Of a DNA stretch of 64,000 bases, positions 12,955 to 24,988 are shown piece by piece. The stretch is from Leptoclinus maculatus (Eukaryota; Chordata; Actinopteri; Perciformes; Stichaeidae). The translations under genes were made by a program, and so were the position numbers. The stretch is from positions 22,996,873 through 23,060,872 of the forward strand of contig JAVDOI010000003.1 of assembly GCA_032191485.1 (NCBI GenBank). The letters run 5' to 3'. Every line of letters starts with the position of its first letter. Position 1 is the stretch's first letter. The notes below the pieces were generated by a model. That model had not been told where the DNA came from. It searched no databases and worked only from the letters and a program-made list of their open reading frames with translations.

Positions 12955-14400
12955 GGGAGGTTACCCTCCGTGCACCAGTGCAGCGGGAGGTTACCCTCCG
13001 TGCAGCGGGAGGTTACCCTCCGTGCACCAGTGGAGCGGGAGGTTACCCTCCGTGCACCAGTGCAGCGGGAGGTTACCCTCCGTGCACCAGTGCAGCGGGA
13101 GGTTACCCTCCGTGCACCAGTGGAGCGGGAGGTTACCCTCCGTGCACCAGTGGAGCGGGAGGTTACCCTCCGTGCACCAGTGGAGCGGGAGGTTACCCTC
13201 CGTGCACCAGTGCAGCGGGAGGTTACCCTCCGTGCACCAGTGGAGCGGGAGGTTACCCTCCGTGCACCAGTGGAGCGGGAGGTTACCCTCCGTCCACCAG
13301 TGCAGCGGGAGGTTACCCTCCGTGCACCAGTGGAGCGGGAGGTTACCCTCCGTGCACCAGTGGAGCGGGAGGTTACCCTCCGCGCACCAGTGGAGCGGGA
13401 GGTTACCCTCCGCGCACCAGTGCAGCGGGAGGTTACCCTCCGAGCACCAGTGCAGCGGGAGGTTACCCTCCGTGCACCAGTGGAGCGGGAGGTTACCCTC
13501 CGTGCACCAGTGGAGCGGGAGGTTACCCTCCGTGCAGCGGGAGGTTACCCTCCGTGCACCAGTGGAGCGGGAGGTTACCCTCCGTGCACCAGTGGAGCGG
13601 GAGGTTACCCTCCGTCCACCAGTGCAGCGGGAGGTTACCCTCCGTGCACCAGTGGAGCGGGAGGTTACCCTCCGTGCACCAGTGGAGCGGGAGGTTACCC
13701 TCCGTGCACCAGTGGAGCGGGAGGTTACCCTCCGTGCACCAGTGCAGCGGGAGGTTACCCTCCGTGCATCGGGAGGTTACCCTCCGTGCATCGGGAGGTT
13801 ACCCTCCGTGCACCAGTGCAGCGGGAGGTTACCCTCCGTGCACCGGTGGAGCGGGAGGTTACCCTCCGTGCACCGGTGGAGCGGGAGGTTACCCTCCGTG
13901 CACCGGTGGAGCGGGAGGTTACCCTCCGTGCACCGGTGGAGCGGGAGGTTACCCTCCGTGCACCAGTGCAGCGGGAGGTTACCCTCCGTGCACCAGTGGA
14001 GCGGGAGGTTACCCTCCGTGCACCAGTGCAGCGGGAGGTTACCCTCCGTGCACCAGTGGAGCGGGAGGTTACCCTCCGTGCACCAGTGCAGCGGGAGGTT
14101 ACCCTCCGTGCACCAGTGGAGCGGGAGGTTACCCTCCGTGCACCAGTGGAGCGGGAGGTTACCCTCCGTGCACCAGTGCAGCGGGAGGTTACCCTCCGTG
14201 CACCAGTGGAGCGGGAGGTTACCCTCCGTGCACCAGTGGAGCGGGAGGTTACCCTCCGTGCACCAGTGCAGCGGGAGGTTACCCTCCGTGCACCAGTGGA
14301 GCGGGAGGTTACCCTCCGTGCACCAGTGCAGCGGGAGGTTACCCTCCGTGCACCAGTGCAGCGGGAGGTTACCCTCCGTGCACCAGTGCAGCGGGAGGTT
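12955..14400 (+). repeat. 30-bp minisatellite, about 49 units
   Basis: The unit begins GGGAGGTTACCCTCCGTGCA, continues CCAGTG, then CAGC or GAGC. Four short 22-bp units lack 8 bp (near 13001, 13534, 13767 and 13789). Four adjacent units have CACCGGTG in place of CACCAGTG (about 13835-13955). Each unit holds a small hairpin, GGAGG TTAC CCTCC. No stop codon occurs in any forward frame, so three overlapping 490-542-residue frames exist. Only one has an ATG, at 12943 with a good Kozak context (CCACCATGA). I see no evidence that it is translated. Confidence 0.98.
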
Positions 14401-14899
14401 CTCTGCAGCAGGTGATGTGCTGCTGTGGCGAAGCAGGAGCGAGAGATTGTCTCTCTGTGAAGTGGTGGAGTTGGGCTCGCTGCTGGTATCTAGAAGGAGG
14501 CGTCCTCCATGCTAATGAGACGATGTTCAGAGTGTGACAGCTGCCCGGGAGTCCATGACTCACTCCGAACAAAATGGAGAAATAAGAAGCTGATAACTGC
14601 TCTGCGTGGACTCCACTACAACATAAATGAACATGCGTAACGGCTGCTTAGCACCTATAATACGTTACACGAGTTCACGTGGTTAAAGAGAACACTTGGA
14701 CACATTCAATAATCCTAATTAAGCAGGATGCGTGAGGCTGACACGTTTAGTCTTCAGGGTTATTTTCATTATTAGGATTTAAAAAAACTGAATTACATGA
14801 AAGTTGTTTCCTTCCTGCCAAGTACATATTTAAGTAAATGTAAATATTTAAGAAAACACTGAATCATTTTCATCATTATGTATGTGGTCAATAAAGAAT

Positions 14900-14908
14900 A
14901 ATATATAC

Positions 14909-14995
<87 letters not shown>

Positions 14996-14999
14996 TATA
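14900..14999 (+). repeat. (TA)n microsatellite
   Basis: A TA run interrupted by two GTA/CAT variants. Confidence 0.98.
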
Positions 15000-15653
15000 A
15001 ATGACAGGCTGCTGGTGGTTTGGGACCGATGGGACAACTCATATTTGTGTAACTCGCATTAAATGGATTTTTGTTTTCCATCTGTCGTCCATTAGAGCTG
15101 CAGGTGCAGATGGAAAAAAGAAACGGAAGTGAAGTCTTCGACTGCCTCTGCTCGGAGAATTGAGTTCTCTTTGTGATTTAAATTGAGTCTATTTATAGCG
15201 TGCACTGTTTAAACTGTCCACCGTTTCATCTGATCTGATGTTTATCGGACCACCGGTGAGACAAGAATTAGCTTGCTAGCACACCTCGCGCTCTGCCTCA
15301 CTCCGCGCCGCTAGGAGACAGAAACCAGCTCCAGTGTCACAGCGGTAAACGTGTCGTATACGTGTCCAAAGAATGCTCCTAAAGCCTGAATATTATCTCC
15401 ACATCCCACCTGCTCCATTTGGAGTCGGATCTTATTTGTAATATCCAAACTGAACATGCTGTTTACGTGACCCGCATCAAATACCGTCTCATTTGGAATA
15501 CTCGTGGAATATTCATGTGCATGTAAATGTAGTCCGTGAATCCCATTTTATAGAGTTACAGTCGTGAGACCAAACACCTGTCGGTGATGATGATTATTAA
15601 TTATCCTGAATCTCACTCCGCTGTTCACTGTGCAGTAAATCTAGCGAGAGCAT

Positions 15654-15655
<2 letters not shown>

Positions 15656-15699
<44 letters not shown>
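15656..15699 (+). repeat. (TA)n microsatellite
   Basis: A perfect alternating run. Confidence 0.98.
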
Positions 15700-15701
<2 letters not shown>

Positions 15702-15851
15702 GAATGCATAATCACTTTGGGGCCTCTTCAATTGTGTTCTATTGTGTTTCAAATATGGAAGGTGTGAGTGTTGTGAGCTGGTAACATGATGGTGTTTATC
15801 TGCAGACTGTGTGGCTGTCGGAGTGACAGAGTTAAGACTCCAGCTAGACGC

Positions 15852-15854
<3 letters not shown>

Positions 15855-15911
<57 letters not shown>
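15855..15911 (+). repeat. (GT)n microsatellite
   Basis: About 28 perfect units. Confidence 0.99.
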
Positions 15912-15914
<3 letters not shown>

Positions 15915-16410
15915 CCGTCATGCAGTAAACAACAGGCACATCATTAGCACACCCATCACTGCAGCGTTTCTCTCGCTGCTCTTCTTGTGTGATTTTGAAC
16001 CGGATCCACACTGGAAACTGTCACGAGCTGCGACAAATCGTCAAGTTAAAAGTCAGACAGCCGCCGTGGGAGTGGACCGTGGGCACTAAACAACTTCATC
16101 TTATCTTTCTGAACGTCGGCACGTACCTGACAACAGCGATGTGGTTTTGTCTGTTGGAGCTCTCTCTCCACGTTATATAGTAAAACTCTGTTCAAGGCAA
16201 CGTCATCCAGCAAGGTGCCAATCGCATACATGCAAGTAGCATTCTGAGTAGTTTACCTTGTAACAAAAACACGATCTCTTCCTTGAGATACATTGGTTGT
16301 GTCCGTTATTCCAGTTGTGTGTTACAAACTGCTGTGTAGAGTTGTGGCATCTAACGCAGAGCTGTTTGACGAGGACAACCATGGACAACTTTCCAATGTC
16401 ATATGAAAAG

Positions 16411-16520
<110 letters not shown>

Positions 16521-19129
16521 CATCTTGGAGTCCAGTACTCACTTCTTATTAAACATCCAGCGGCTGCAGGTGATGTCACAGTGACGTCATTGTGAGTAAC
16601 AGCAGCAGCTTCAACGGTCTCAAAGTGCTAATGTGGTTCTGAATGATGATCAGATATCATGTGATATCAGATATCATGTGAACCGACTAAACGTTTGTCC
16701 TCCAGCCAGACGTCCAGATGAACCGGACACATTCAGGATCCAACAAGCTGAAGTCAGCGCCGCCCTGCTACACGGCGCCCTGTACGTTAAGGACACAACA
16801 CCACAGAGAGAACAGAGACTAATCCAATCACCTCAGCTGAACCTTCTCATCTCCAGGCTGTTGGAAGCACGATGCACTCACTATCAGCTATGAGCAGGGA
16901 CTCGTGACGGGGTTCTAGTCTGAGGCAGAGTGGGTAAGTGGGTAATAGTTTGTATGAAAGCAGGTGTTGGGATTGTACGCGTGTTGTTTTGTGGTTATCT
17001 GTGCTTGTTTGTGAGACAAAGCCGCCTCGTATGAACATGTATCCGTGTGCTTGTGGCTGAGGCATAATGAGAAAGTGTGAAGTTGTTAGTACAGTATGAA
17101 TCACACACTGGCCGTGTTAGTCTGTAGCTGTGCGTCTGTGTGATTATGTGTGCTTATCTGCAAGTAAAAGCTTTTTAGACGACCTCCTCTTTGGCTCTTC
17201 ACTTACATGGGACTGTGTGTTCTGTGCTGCATGTGTGCGTTGGTGCATTCACCCCTCCCGTGTCGCTTCCTGCTTTGATTTGTGTGATGCTCGATCCTCT
17301 TCTGATAACAAACTACAGCCTCTCAGAAAGCCGAGCCTGCAGCTGCTCCGTCTCTCACCCCGTCCTCCATCTTCCACCCATCTCCCCTTTCGCACTCACC
17401 AGCTTTTATGGAGGCAATAAATAACCTCACACTGTCTCCATGTTTAACTTGGTTTAGAGGCCAGTGGAGCAGTCGGCGTCTGGCAACATCACACTTTACA
17501 AAACCGGGGTTCATCGGGGGGTCGTCAAGGACCCGCAGGGTGCTGTAGAGGACCCGACAAGACCGCTTCAACATTTTGAGAAATTTGTGAAGTTAGATGA
17601 GAAGATTGATACAAAATTGATCTTTGTGCATCCGAGGACATGAACGGGCTTAGAGGGGAAACTGCTAGCCTAGCCTAGCTTTGTAAAAAAAAGAATAAAA
17701 CCTTCTTTATACATTTTATTTTAAGATGATTTAAACATTTCATTCTTGTTTTAGTCGCAATTAGCATAATGATTGAAAACAGAAACTGCTAGACTGGTAC
17801 CAGACCTTTGAAGCTCGCGGGTCCGGGGTTGTGCTTGTTGCCGACCGCCTTGGTTGGAGAAACAATACATCAATCCTACGACACCATCGTCCTTCATAGC
17901 TAGCTGTTGAATGAGCTACATTCATGAGAAAAGGCTGCAACAACGGCAACACATGTGGTGAGATTGACTCGGCTGGACAGGTTGTTTTAAGTCGACTTAC
18001 AAAAAGAACTCAAATCAGCAAAACATAAACTGTGTTGTCTAAAACCATATGTTGCTGGGATGGATACTACTGATGGGTTCGGGTTACCCTGGATGGATGA
18101 TTCAGTCTAATTATCAAACTAGAGAACTTGTTAAACCAGCTCCACATGCTTTCATTTTGTGTTGATGTTGGCGCTCCCTGTGGAACGCCGGAGTGTTTTC
18201 TCAACACGTATTCCAAACACAGGATCACCTTTACTGCAGCAGGGTCCGACAGTCTGCCCCGCTCAGTCCTGGTTCGGAGTTTGAGAAGCTATTTGAATGT
18301 CCAAGCCTCGGTTTGGTAACCCCTCCACATGTCGGTCCCGTCAGATTTCATAAAACATGAATGAATTCTATTCATTGTGGTCGCCCTACACAGAACCCCT
18401 AAAGGTTCCTCGAAGGCCTTTAACTATAAGAGACTAGATTAAGCCAACGGAGTGTTTCTGAGAGGGACGGCTTCTTATGGAGTCACCGCGGCTAAGTGGA
18501 TGAAAATGGATTCAGAGGGATCAGAGGCGACTCCCATTAATTGCGATCTATGTGTGTTTTAGTCGAGGATTAACGAGGGAGATGAAGGAAGCGGCGTTTA
18601 CCTGCGTGACCGGTTTAAAGCCCTCGTGGATCTGAAAGGCAAATACGGGTCCAGCGCTGAAGGGCCACGGCCAGGAAGCTGAGACGAGAAGGGAAGCGAG
18701 GCTTTCCGGTGTCCTAATGTGTTCTGTTCAAGGGTCGACAAATGATGAACATCACTTCAGAATCTGTTTAATAGGTAATCTATACATGAACGTTTGGAAA
18801 GAAGCATTTTATTAGAAAATGGAAATCAAAGCCTCCGTATTACATATCACATGTTTTAGCATTATTTTCCTTTATTATAACGATTAATTGTTGTAATATA
18901 CGAGCACCACCATGTATTTCAAGCTCCTGTGTTATTAGCGTGACACATCATTTCTTGTGCCACTTTATAAATGTTTCTGTTATTGCTGTGCGTATTTAAA
19001 TTCATCTTCAGCCCTCTGCACTCTTCTGTCCACACACAGATTGATCATTTGCATTTATTTCTTGTGCTGTCCTGTTATGTAAATGTACTAAAGTACACCG
19101 ACTGCAAGATAAGCGAGCGCTACACCACA

Positions 19130-19955
19130 CAGACGGTGGTGGAAGAAGTACTTTAGTTATCAGTTACTTTAGTAGAAACAGTATGAAAATATACTTAAAG
19201 TACTAAAAGTAAATACTCATTTAGCTGAATATTATATTTGATATTGTATATTTATATTGTCCTGCGGCGGGAAACCACAGCAACATATTTGCCACAAAAA
19301 AAACGTGTAGTTACTAAATGTAACTCCAGTTCTACGAGTACGAGACCTGCAGAGGAAGCGGGCGTGAGACCATGAAACCATGACCACAGATTATACAAAT
19401 GCAGCGCAGTGAGGATTCAGACCTTTCATACACATAACGTACATAACCTATATATATATATATGGACCTCCCAACGCATCGGACCCGTTCATACGAGACC
19501 GTAGCAGTCTGCAGTGTAGTTCATGCATTTCACTGATGAACCAGAGGACTGTAGAGTAACATGACGAGTGTTTCTCTCGCTCCTTAGTAGTCAAACACGT
19601 CTCCGTGCTGCGACAGTCTGCATCAGAAGGGATCTAATAATGGATTAAAGCCTAAGATAATAAACCGCTAACAACTAAATAAATCCTCTCCTTCTACAGG
19701 AACCACTGTTCGGTATAATAATTATTTATGAATTTATGTTTTCATAATCTTAATGTTGCAGCCGGCGAAGCTCGTTTAAATTCTGTATTTGCTGCTTAAC
19801 CTATAACAATAAATCATAATGTATTGATTGATTATATTTTGTAACTAATGTAGAGGAGTACAAAGTACACGATGTAGTGAAGTAGAACGTGGAAATACTC
19901 AAGTTAAGTAAACGTGAAACTTGAAAAGTTCTTGAGTGAATACTTTCCACCACAG
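19130..19955. mobile_element. hAT-like MITE (GGTGGTGGAAGAAGTA ends)
   Basis: The left end reads CAGACGGTGGTGGAAGAAGT and the right end ACTTTCCACCACAG. The subterminal sequences are rich in AAGTACTTTAGT and AAGTAAA motifs. I recall this arrangement from a very common non-autonomous hAT family of fish. The interior includes ATGTAACTCCAGTTCTACGA near 19318, typical of another fish repeat, so it is probably nested. No clear target duplication. Confidence 0.6.
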
Positions 19956-20174
19956 CTCATAATGGTCCTAAAACCTTTTCTTCTGACACGAATATGTCAC
20001 CAGTTGTTTTTCGCTCATTTCTTTCCTTTCATTCCGTCTTTATTTGTGGATCCAGATTTAGCTTTGATGTCGAAGAAAAAACATCTGTGATGCCAGCAGT
20101 CGGCACAATTAGCCACGTTAGGTTCTGATCAAACCGCAGTGCAGGTGCAGACTGAACCATTTGTGTCTTTGTGA

Positions 20175-20207
20175 GGGGGGGGGGGGGGGCAGTGGGGGGG
20201 CACTGGG
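20175..20207 (+). repeat. Poly(G) runs
   Basis: A G run of about 15 bp and a second of 7 bp, split by CAGT. Confidence 0.95.
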
Positions 20208-21949
20208 CCTCAGCAGCTACTACTTATATTTTTTTATCAAAGTAAAGTTTTTAGAATGAGTTTGTGTTTTAGACGTGTGGGATGAAGAACGTCGGGTCAT
20301 CTGTTTTAGACTCACAGCTCTTCAACAATCATCCTCATGAGTCATTTTGACAAATGGCTTCTGACCGCTTTTGTTTACTTTCTGCAACTTTCACACAGGT
20401 ACCCGTCTCACACACACACACACATGGACGGGAGGATTTCGGTTCAGGACAATCGTCTCGTACAATATGAAATATGTTTAAAATACAGCGCCGTCCAAAA
20501 CCACCTCCTCCTCGTCTTCACGTCGGTGGCAGTAACGTAGGCGGCTAATTATTTTCTCTCCCTCTTCAGAATCAATTGATTGCACGTCTTTGAGCTGCGA
20601 AAGCAGCCGAAAGGGAATGTGCTGTCACATTCATATCATAAATGTTATTATTCCGCACACATAGCGCGCAGACACAAGGTTGACATTTTCTAATTAAACG
20701 TTTCCTTAAGCTGTGTACGTCTCCCTGGGAAGTCTGAAAGACGCAGACGCCCTCACTGCCGAGATGAAAGAACTCATTATTTTTCTTTGCCCACTATCGT
20801 CCTCATGTTTCTCCTCTTTTCATCCAGATAACAGAACTATTCCATTTAATCAATGCTGCCTGTTAAGAGTACAGCAGAGCAGCCGCGGTCAAGAAAATGC
20901 ACCTCAACAACTAAGCATGAAATTCAATTCTGCCCCCCCCCCAAACAAACAAGCTCACAGAGCAGCGGGGCATTCATCATCGCCGTTTCTGGTATGACAA
21001 CTCGCTCTGTTTTAGTATTACAATCATAAGCCCTGAATTGGATAAGGGCAGCAGGAGAGGTTGAAAAATGGAAACGCAGTGGATTTGGCCCGCCACCAAT
21101 GGAAGAAATAAAAGAAGTCTTTTCCTGTGCAGTTGGAAACGATGGCAGCAGAAGTTGGGAAGAGTCTGAGATTATATTCTAATCCTCAACTCACACTATC
21201 GTGGCTCTGTTTGAGTGGAAGCCTCTGGCATTGTCAAATAATATGGAAATGATTTCACAACAGCAGAGAAAAACTGACAGACGTTTAAAAAAAAAAAGTA
21301 ACTGGTTTAACTGCCATCAGTGACAAACAAAGGGAGGATTGGGAGCTGTATCAACTCTGCACCGTATCAAACGCATCCAGATGAACCTGCTCCATGCATC
21401 AGGCACATCATGTGATGCATGTTTCATAACCAGCGCTGCTCGTAGGATTCATGTGAAACTCGTTCAGATATCCCACGGACAGACGACAGTCCACAGCCGG
21501 GCGCATTACTCTGCATTATCTGTCGCTGCAAACTGTGCACTTTCTTTTGTGCAGAGAGAAAACTTCCATTGTTTTCTGGACCAAAACATGTCCATCGTTT
21601 TTGCAGACAGCAACTAGCATCGAGTTCCCAGATGAGTCGCGATTAAATCAACGCTTTTGTCAGAAGCAGCAGGGTGTTGAGGTTTGGAACAGATAGACAA
21701 ACTGGTTATCATCGTCAAATATTATCTTAAAGAGTTGTGGAAGGGAAGCTTGGTGAGCAAATTCTTAGAAAATGCTTCAATGTGAACACCACTGAAGATG
21801 TGTCCAGACTAGACGTCAGTAGATGTACACAGCTCTGAGGCAAACGTTGTGTAACAGCCGCTCACATTTCACTGCAGCTTCTCAAGTTTTCTACCTCCGA
21901 GTGAACAATGAAGCCGATGCAGAAGTGCCTCAAACTTGCATTCTCTCTA

Positions 21950-22070
21950 GTGTCCACCAGGGGGCGACTCCTCTGGTTGTGTAGAAGTCTCAGAGAGAAT
22001 GACTCTACTTCTCTCCTGATTTATTCCCTCAGTAAACGTTGTAAACATGAGTTTATGGTCTCAACTGTTC
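21950..22070 (+). mobile_element. Interspersed repeat X, partial copy
   Basis: CGACTCCTCTGGTT, TAGAAGTCTCAGAGAGAATG, ACTCTACTTCTCTCCTGATT and AACATGAGTTTATGGTCTCA appear in the same order as at 61315-61412. The family is unnamed by me. Confidence 0.7.
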
Positions 22071-23649
22071 AGAGCTCTATGGCTTCTCAGAACATTCATG
22101 GCCATTTAATCACATGTATAATGTATCTTGGTACAAAGCAAGTCGCACCGAATCAAGAAATGCATGTGTTCAGATTTGACGGAGTTATAAAAGAAGAAAC
22201 ATGATTTTTTTTTTGCGCAAATTGCTCTAATCAGGCACTAAAGTACCTTAATTGCCTCCATGAGCCCCTGCTGCAGCTCCAGCTTCTGACTGTGTTATAA
22301 GTGGATCAAATCAGTGGGCCGGAGTACAATAACTGAATTGCTGTTGCACTTGTTCTTTTCACCTCTGACAGTTTCTTTGCTTCACTGCCTCACTCCAGCC
22401 TACCCTCACAGTTTGAACACCTACATTGCACATCAGCTGAAGTGACAGAATGACGCGGTTGCATTGTGAGGGTAGGATGCCATCGGCACGTCTCTCCATA
22501 AAGTGCTCCATTATTTTCACACCACAGTAGAATGTATCTACGAACACTTTAGGATCAACTTTTAGCATTTTATTTCATCATATTATCTGATTTTCCTAAT
22601 TTAGAAACGTAGAACTCTTGAGTCGCTGTTCAGCGCTCCGTGTGAGACGCACTATTTTAGCGCAGGAGTCGGTGCACGAGGAACCGCTTGACTCCGGATA
22701 ATACCGGTGTATCTCACTGCAGAACAACGCAAGCTTGCAAATGTCTGATCTCCCATCAGAACCAGCACACTTCTGCACTTCTGCACCAAGCTTCTGCTGT
22801 TATCAGCGCTTTGCACATCCGACAACTGGTTTCTTTTCATGGTGCTCTCCAGGAAATGGATGCCTGTGATTCAGTGCATGCTGAAAACAGACACGACACT
22901 TATACGCACACATGCACCAACTGTAACATTTGTGTTTGGGTACAATAACTTGCTAAACACGTCACATTTATCTTCAACACCGTGTTCATTTCATCACGGT
23001 GAATTAGAGAGACTTTGCACCGTGTTCCCATGATCTCTTTACACTGACTGCTACCACTACATACATCAAAAGCTTTAATATAAGCTTTAATATAAGCCAA
23101 CCCATTTAATACAGTCGTACCGTATAGTTTCCTCCTCGTTGCATTGGTTCAGAGTAATCTCTGTGTGGATTCAGGTTAGAAGAAGTCTACGCTCTGATTC
23201 CTCTCCATTCACAACTTTACTTTTCTCATCTGTAGAAATTAGATTTTAATTACGGATCATGTGTAGAAAATCAGAGCAACGTCTCAGAAACATCACGGTT
23301 ACTTGCCGAGTTTAATGGTCTTTTCTGACAAAACCTTGTTTAAGCACAGCGGGACTCAAACCGACATGCAGACTGTACCCAGCAGTCCTCTGTGAGTTCA
23401 AGCAGCAAAACATGATCCAAACGGTTCACGGAGGCAGACGTTTAATTGCTTGAATTAAAGCTCAAGGCGAAGTCTAAATGAAAATATCAATGAACCGTGG
23501 GCCTCCAATCAGATCTCTGCACCTTTACAGGCACCGGGCAGAGGGTTGCGTGTCTTGCTCGAGGGCACTTGAACAGAGATGCTCACTGGTGAACTATGCG
23601 TTCACGTATGTTTGGAATTTAACACTGAATCAACTGACTGCTTGCAGTT

Positions 23650-23830
23650 TTAAAGGGGAACTCCACCAATTTGCACGGCAAATCATGTCTTCCACCCCGG
23701 CCTCCTACAAGATGATCTCAGATACTTGTTCCCAGGGATTACGCAACAAAACTACTTTGTTATGTAAACCTGAAAACATTTAGAATATTTAATCAGACAC
23801 AGCACGGAGCTAAGCTAAGCTAACGTTAAC
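23650..23830 (+). mobile_element. Fish interspersed repeat fragment (AAAGGGGAACTCC type)
   Basis: AAAGGGGAACTCCACCAATT, a degenerate body, then GGAGCTAAGCTAAGCTAACG. Related to 1082-1245. The 101-residue frame here is repeat-derived. Confidence 0.45.
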
Positions 23831-23978
23831 GAGGTTGCATTGACTTGCTTCATGATGTGTTCAAGCTCTACTCAGTAAAACTGAGTACTGGGCGAAGGTA
23901 CGTTATAATGCTATCATAATGTGTTTAAATATAATCTTGTAAAATGTATTCTTTGATGAGAAACTTATATTTTCACAG

Positions 23979-23980
<2 letters not shown>

Positions 23981-24015
<35 letters not shown>
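23981..24015 (+). repeat. (TA)n microsatellite
   Basis: A perfect alternating run of 35 bp. Confidence 0.98.
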
Positions 24016-24018
<3 letters not shown>

Positions 24019-24948
24019 TATTAATACCTGTTAATCCTCTAACACTAGCTCTAAGCAGCTTATAATAATCATTAAAACTACTAATACCAGGTTTTTCTTT
24101 TAATCAAAGCAAGTATTTAAAGATGATGATTTGAATTGTGTTTTTATGTAAATAACCACGTTACTATATATTACTTATAACAAAGTAAAGGGATAAGATT
24201 TTAAAGTTGACACTGACTTCTGGATGGTTGAAATGATTTTTTGGGATGTTGGGATGTTTTAAAATGTAAAAGTTAGAACCTGAAAATCTAAATCTGCAAA
24301 AATCAAAATCGCTACGTCCGATTTAAAAATGTAAAACCTGAATCGGGGCAAATCTATTGTAGGGGTCACCTTCAGTTGTGCAAACATTTTTTTCCCAATT
24401 ATCCGATGTTTTATGAGAGAAAGAAGTGAAATGATGAAGTTGTTGTATCTGCGGTCAGCGGTGTGAAAGCATCACTTTTAGCTTCACTGCCTCTTCGCTC
24501 GCTGCGGCGTTTCCACGACTGATCCGTTCAAAAGGCGGTGAATCAATACGTCACCGCTCGCTGTGGGGGGGGGGTAGCTTTGTAAGGGCGGGGCTCATTT
24601 TGTGGCTCTCTGTGGAGTGAGCGGATGTGTGGATGTGTGCTTATGCGTGTCTGTGTTTGCATGTGCACCCTCGTGTCCTGCCAGCGCTCATGGGCTGTGC
24701 ACACACTGTGTCTAAGTGAGTGGGTGTGCAGCTTCAGAGACACATTCATGGAATAATGTCCTGCAGGGCAGGAAGGTGTCGGGGGATCCGACTGTGGTAA
24801 TAAGTGTCTTCCTTGTTGGAATAATGCTCGAGACCAAAAATGACTGGAATGATTCAGACCTGCCAGCATGTTCCGCTGAGCTCCCAGTCAGCCAGTGTGA
24901 AGCTTTAGGCTGCAGCAGCACAGTGACACATGTTATGGCTTCCCTCTG

Positions 24949-24949
<1 letters not shown>

Positions 24950-24987
<38 letters not shown>
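24950..24987 (+). repeat. (GT)n microsatellite
   Basis: About 19 perfect units. Confidence 0.98.

Positions 24988-24988
<1 letters not shown>

Noticed and set aside
12955..14400. CRISPR-like array
   Set aside because: Units are contiguous with no unique spacers, and the DNA is animal. It is a minisatellite.
12909..14537. 542-, 497- and 490-residue repeat proteins
   Set aside because: A stop-free unit of 30 bp opens all frames automatically. The longest frame starts at TTG and no domain exists outside the repeat.
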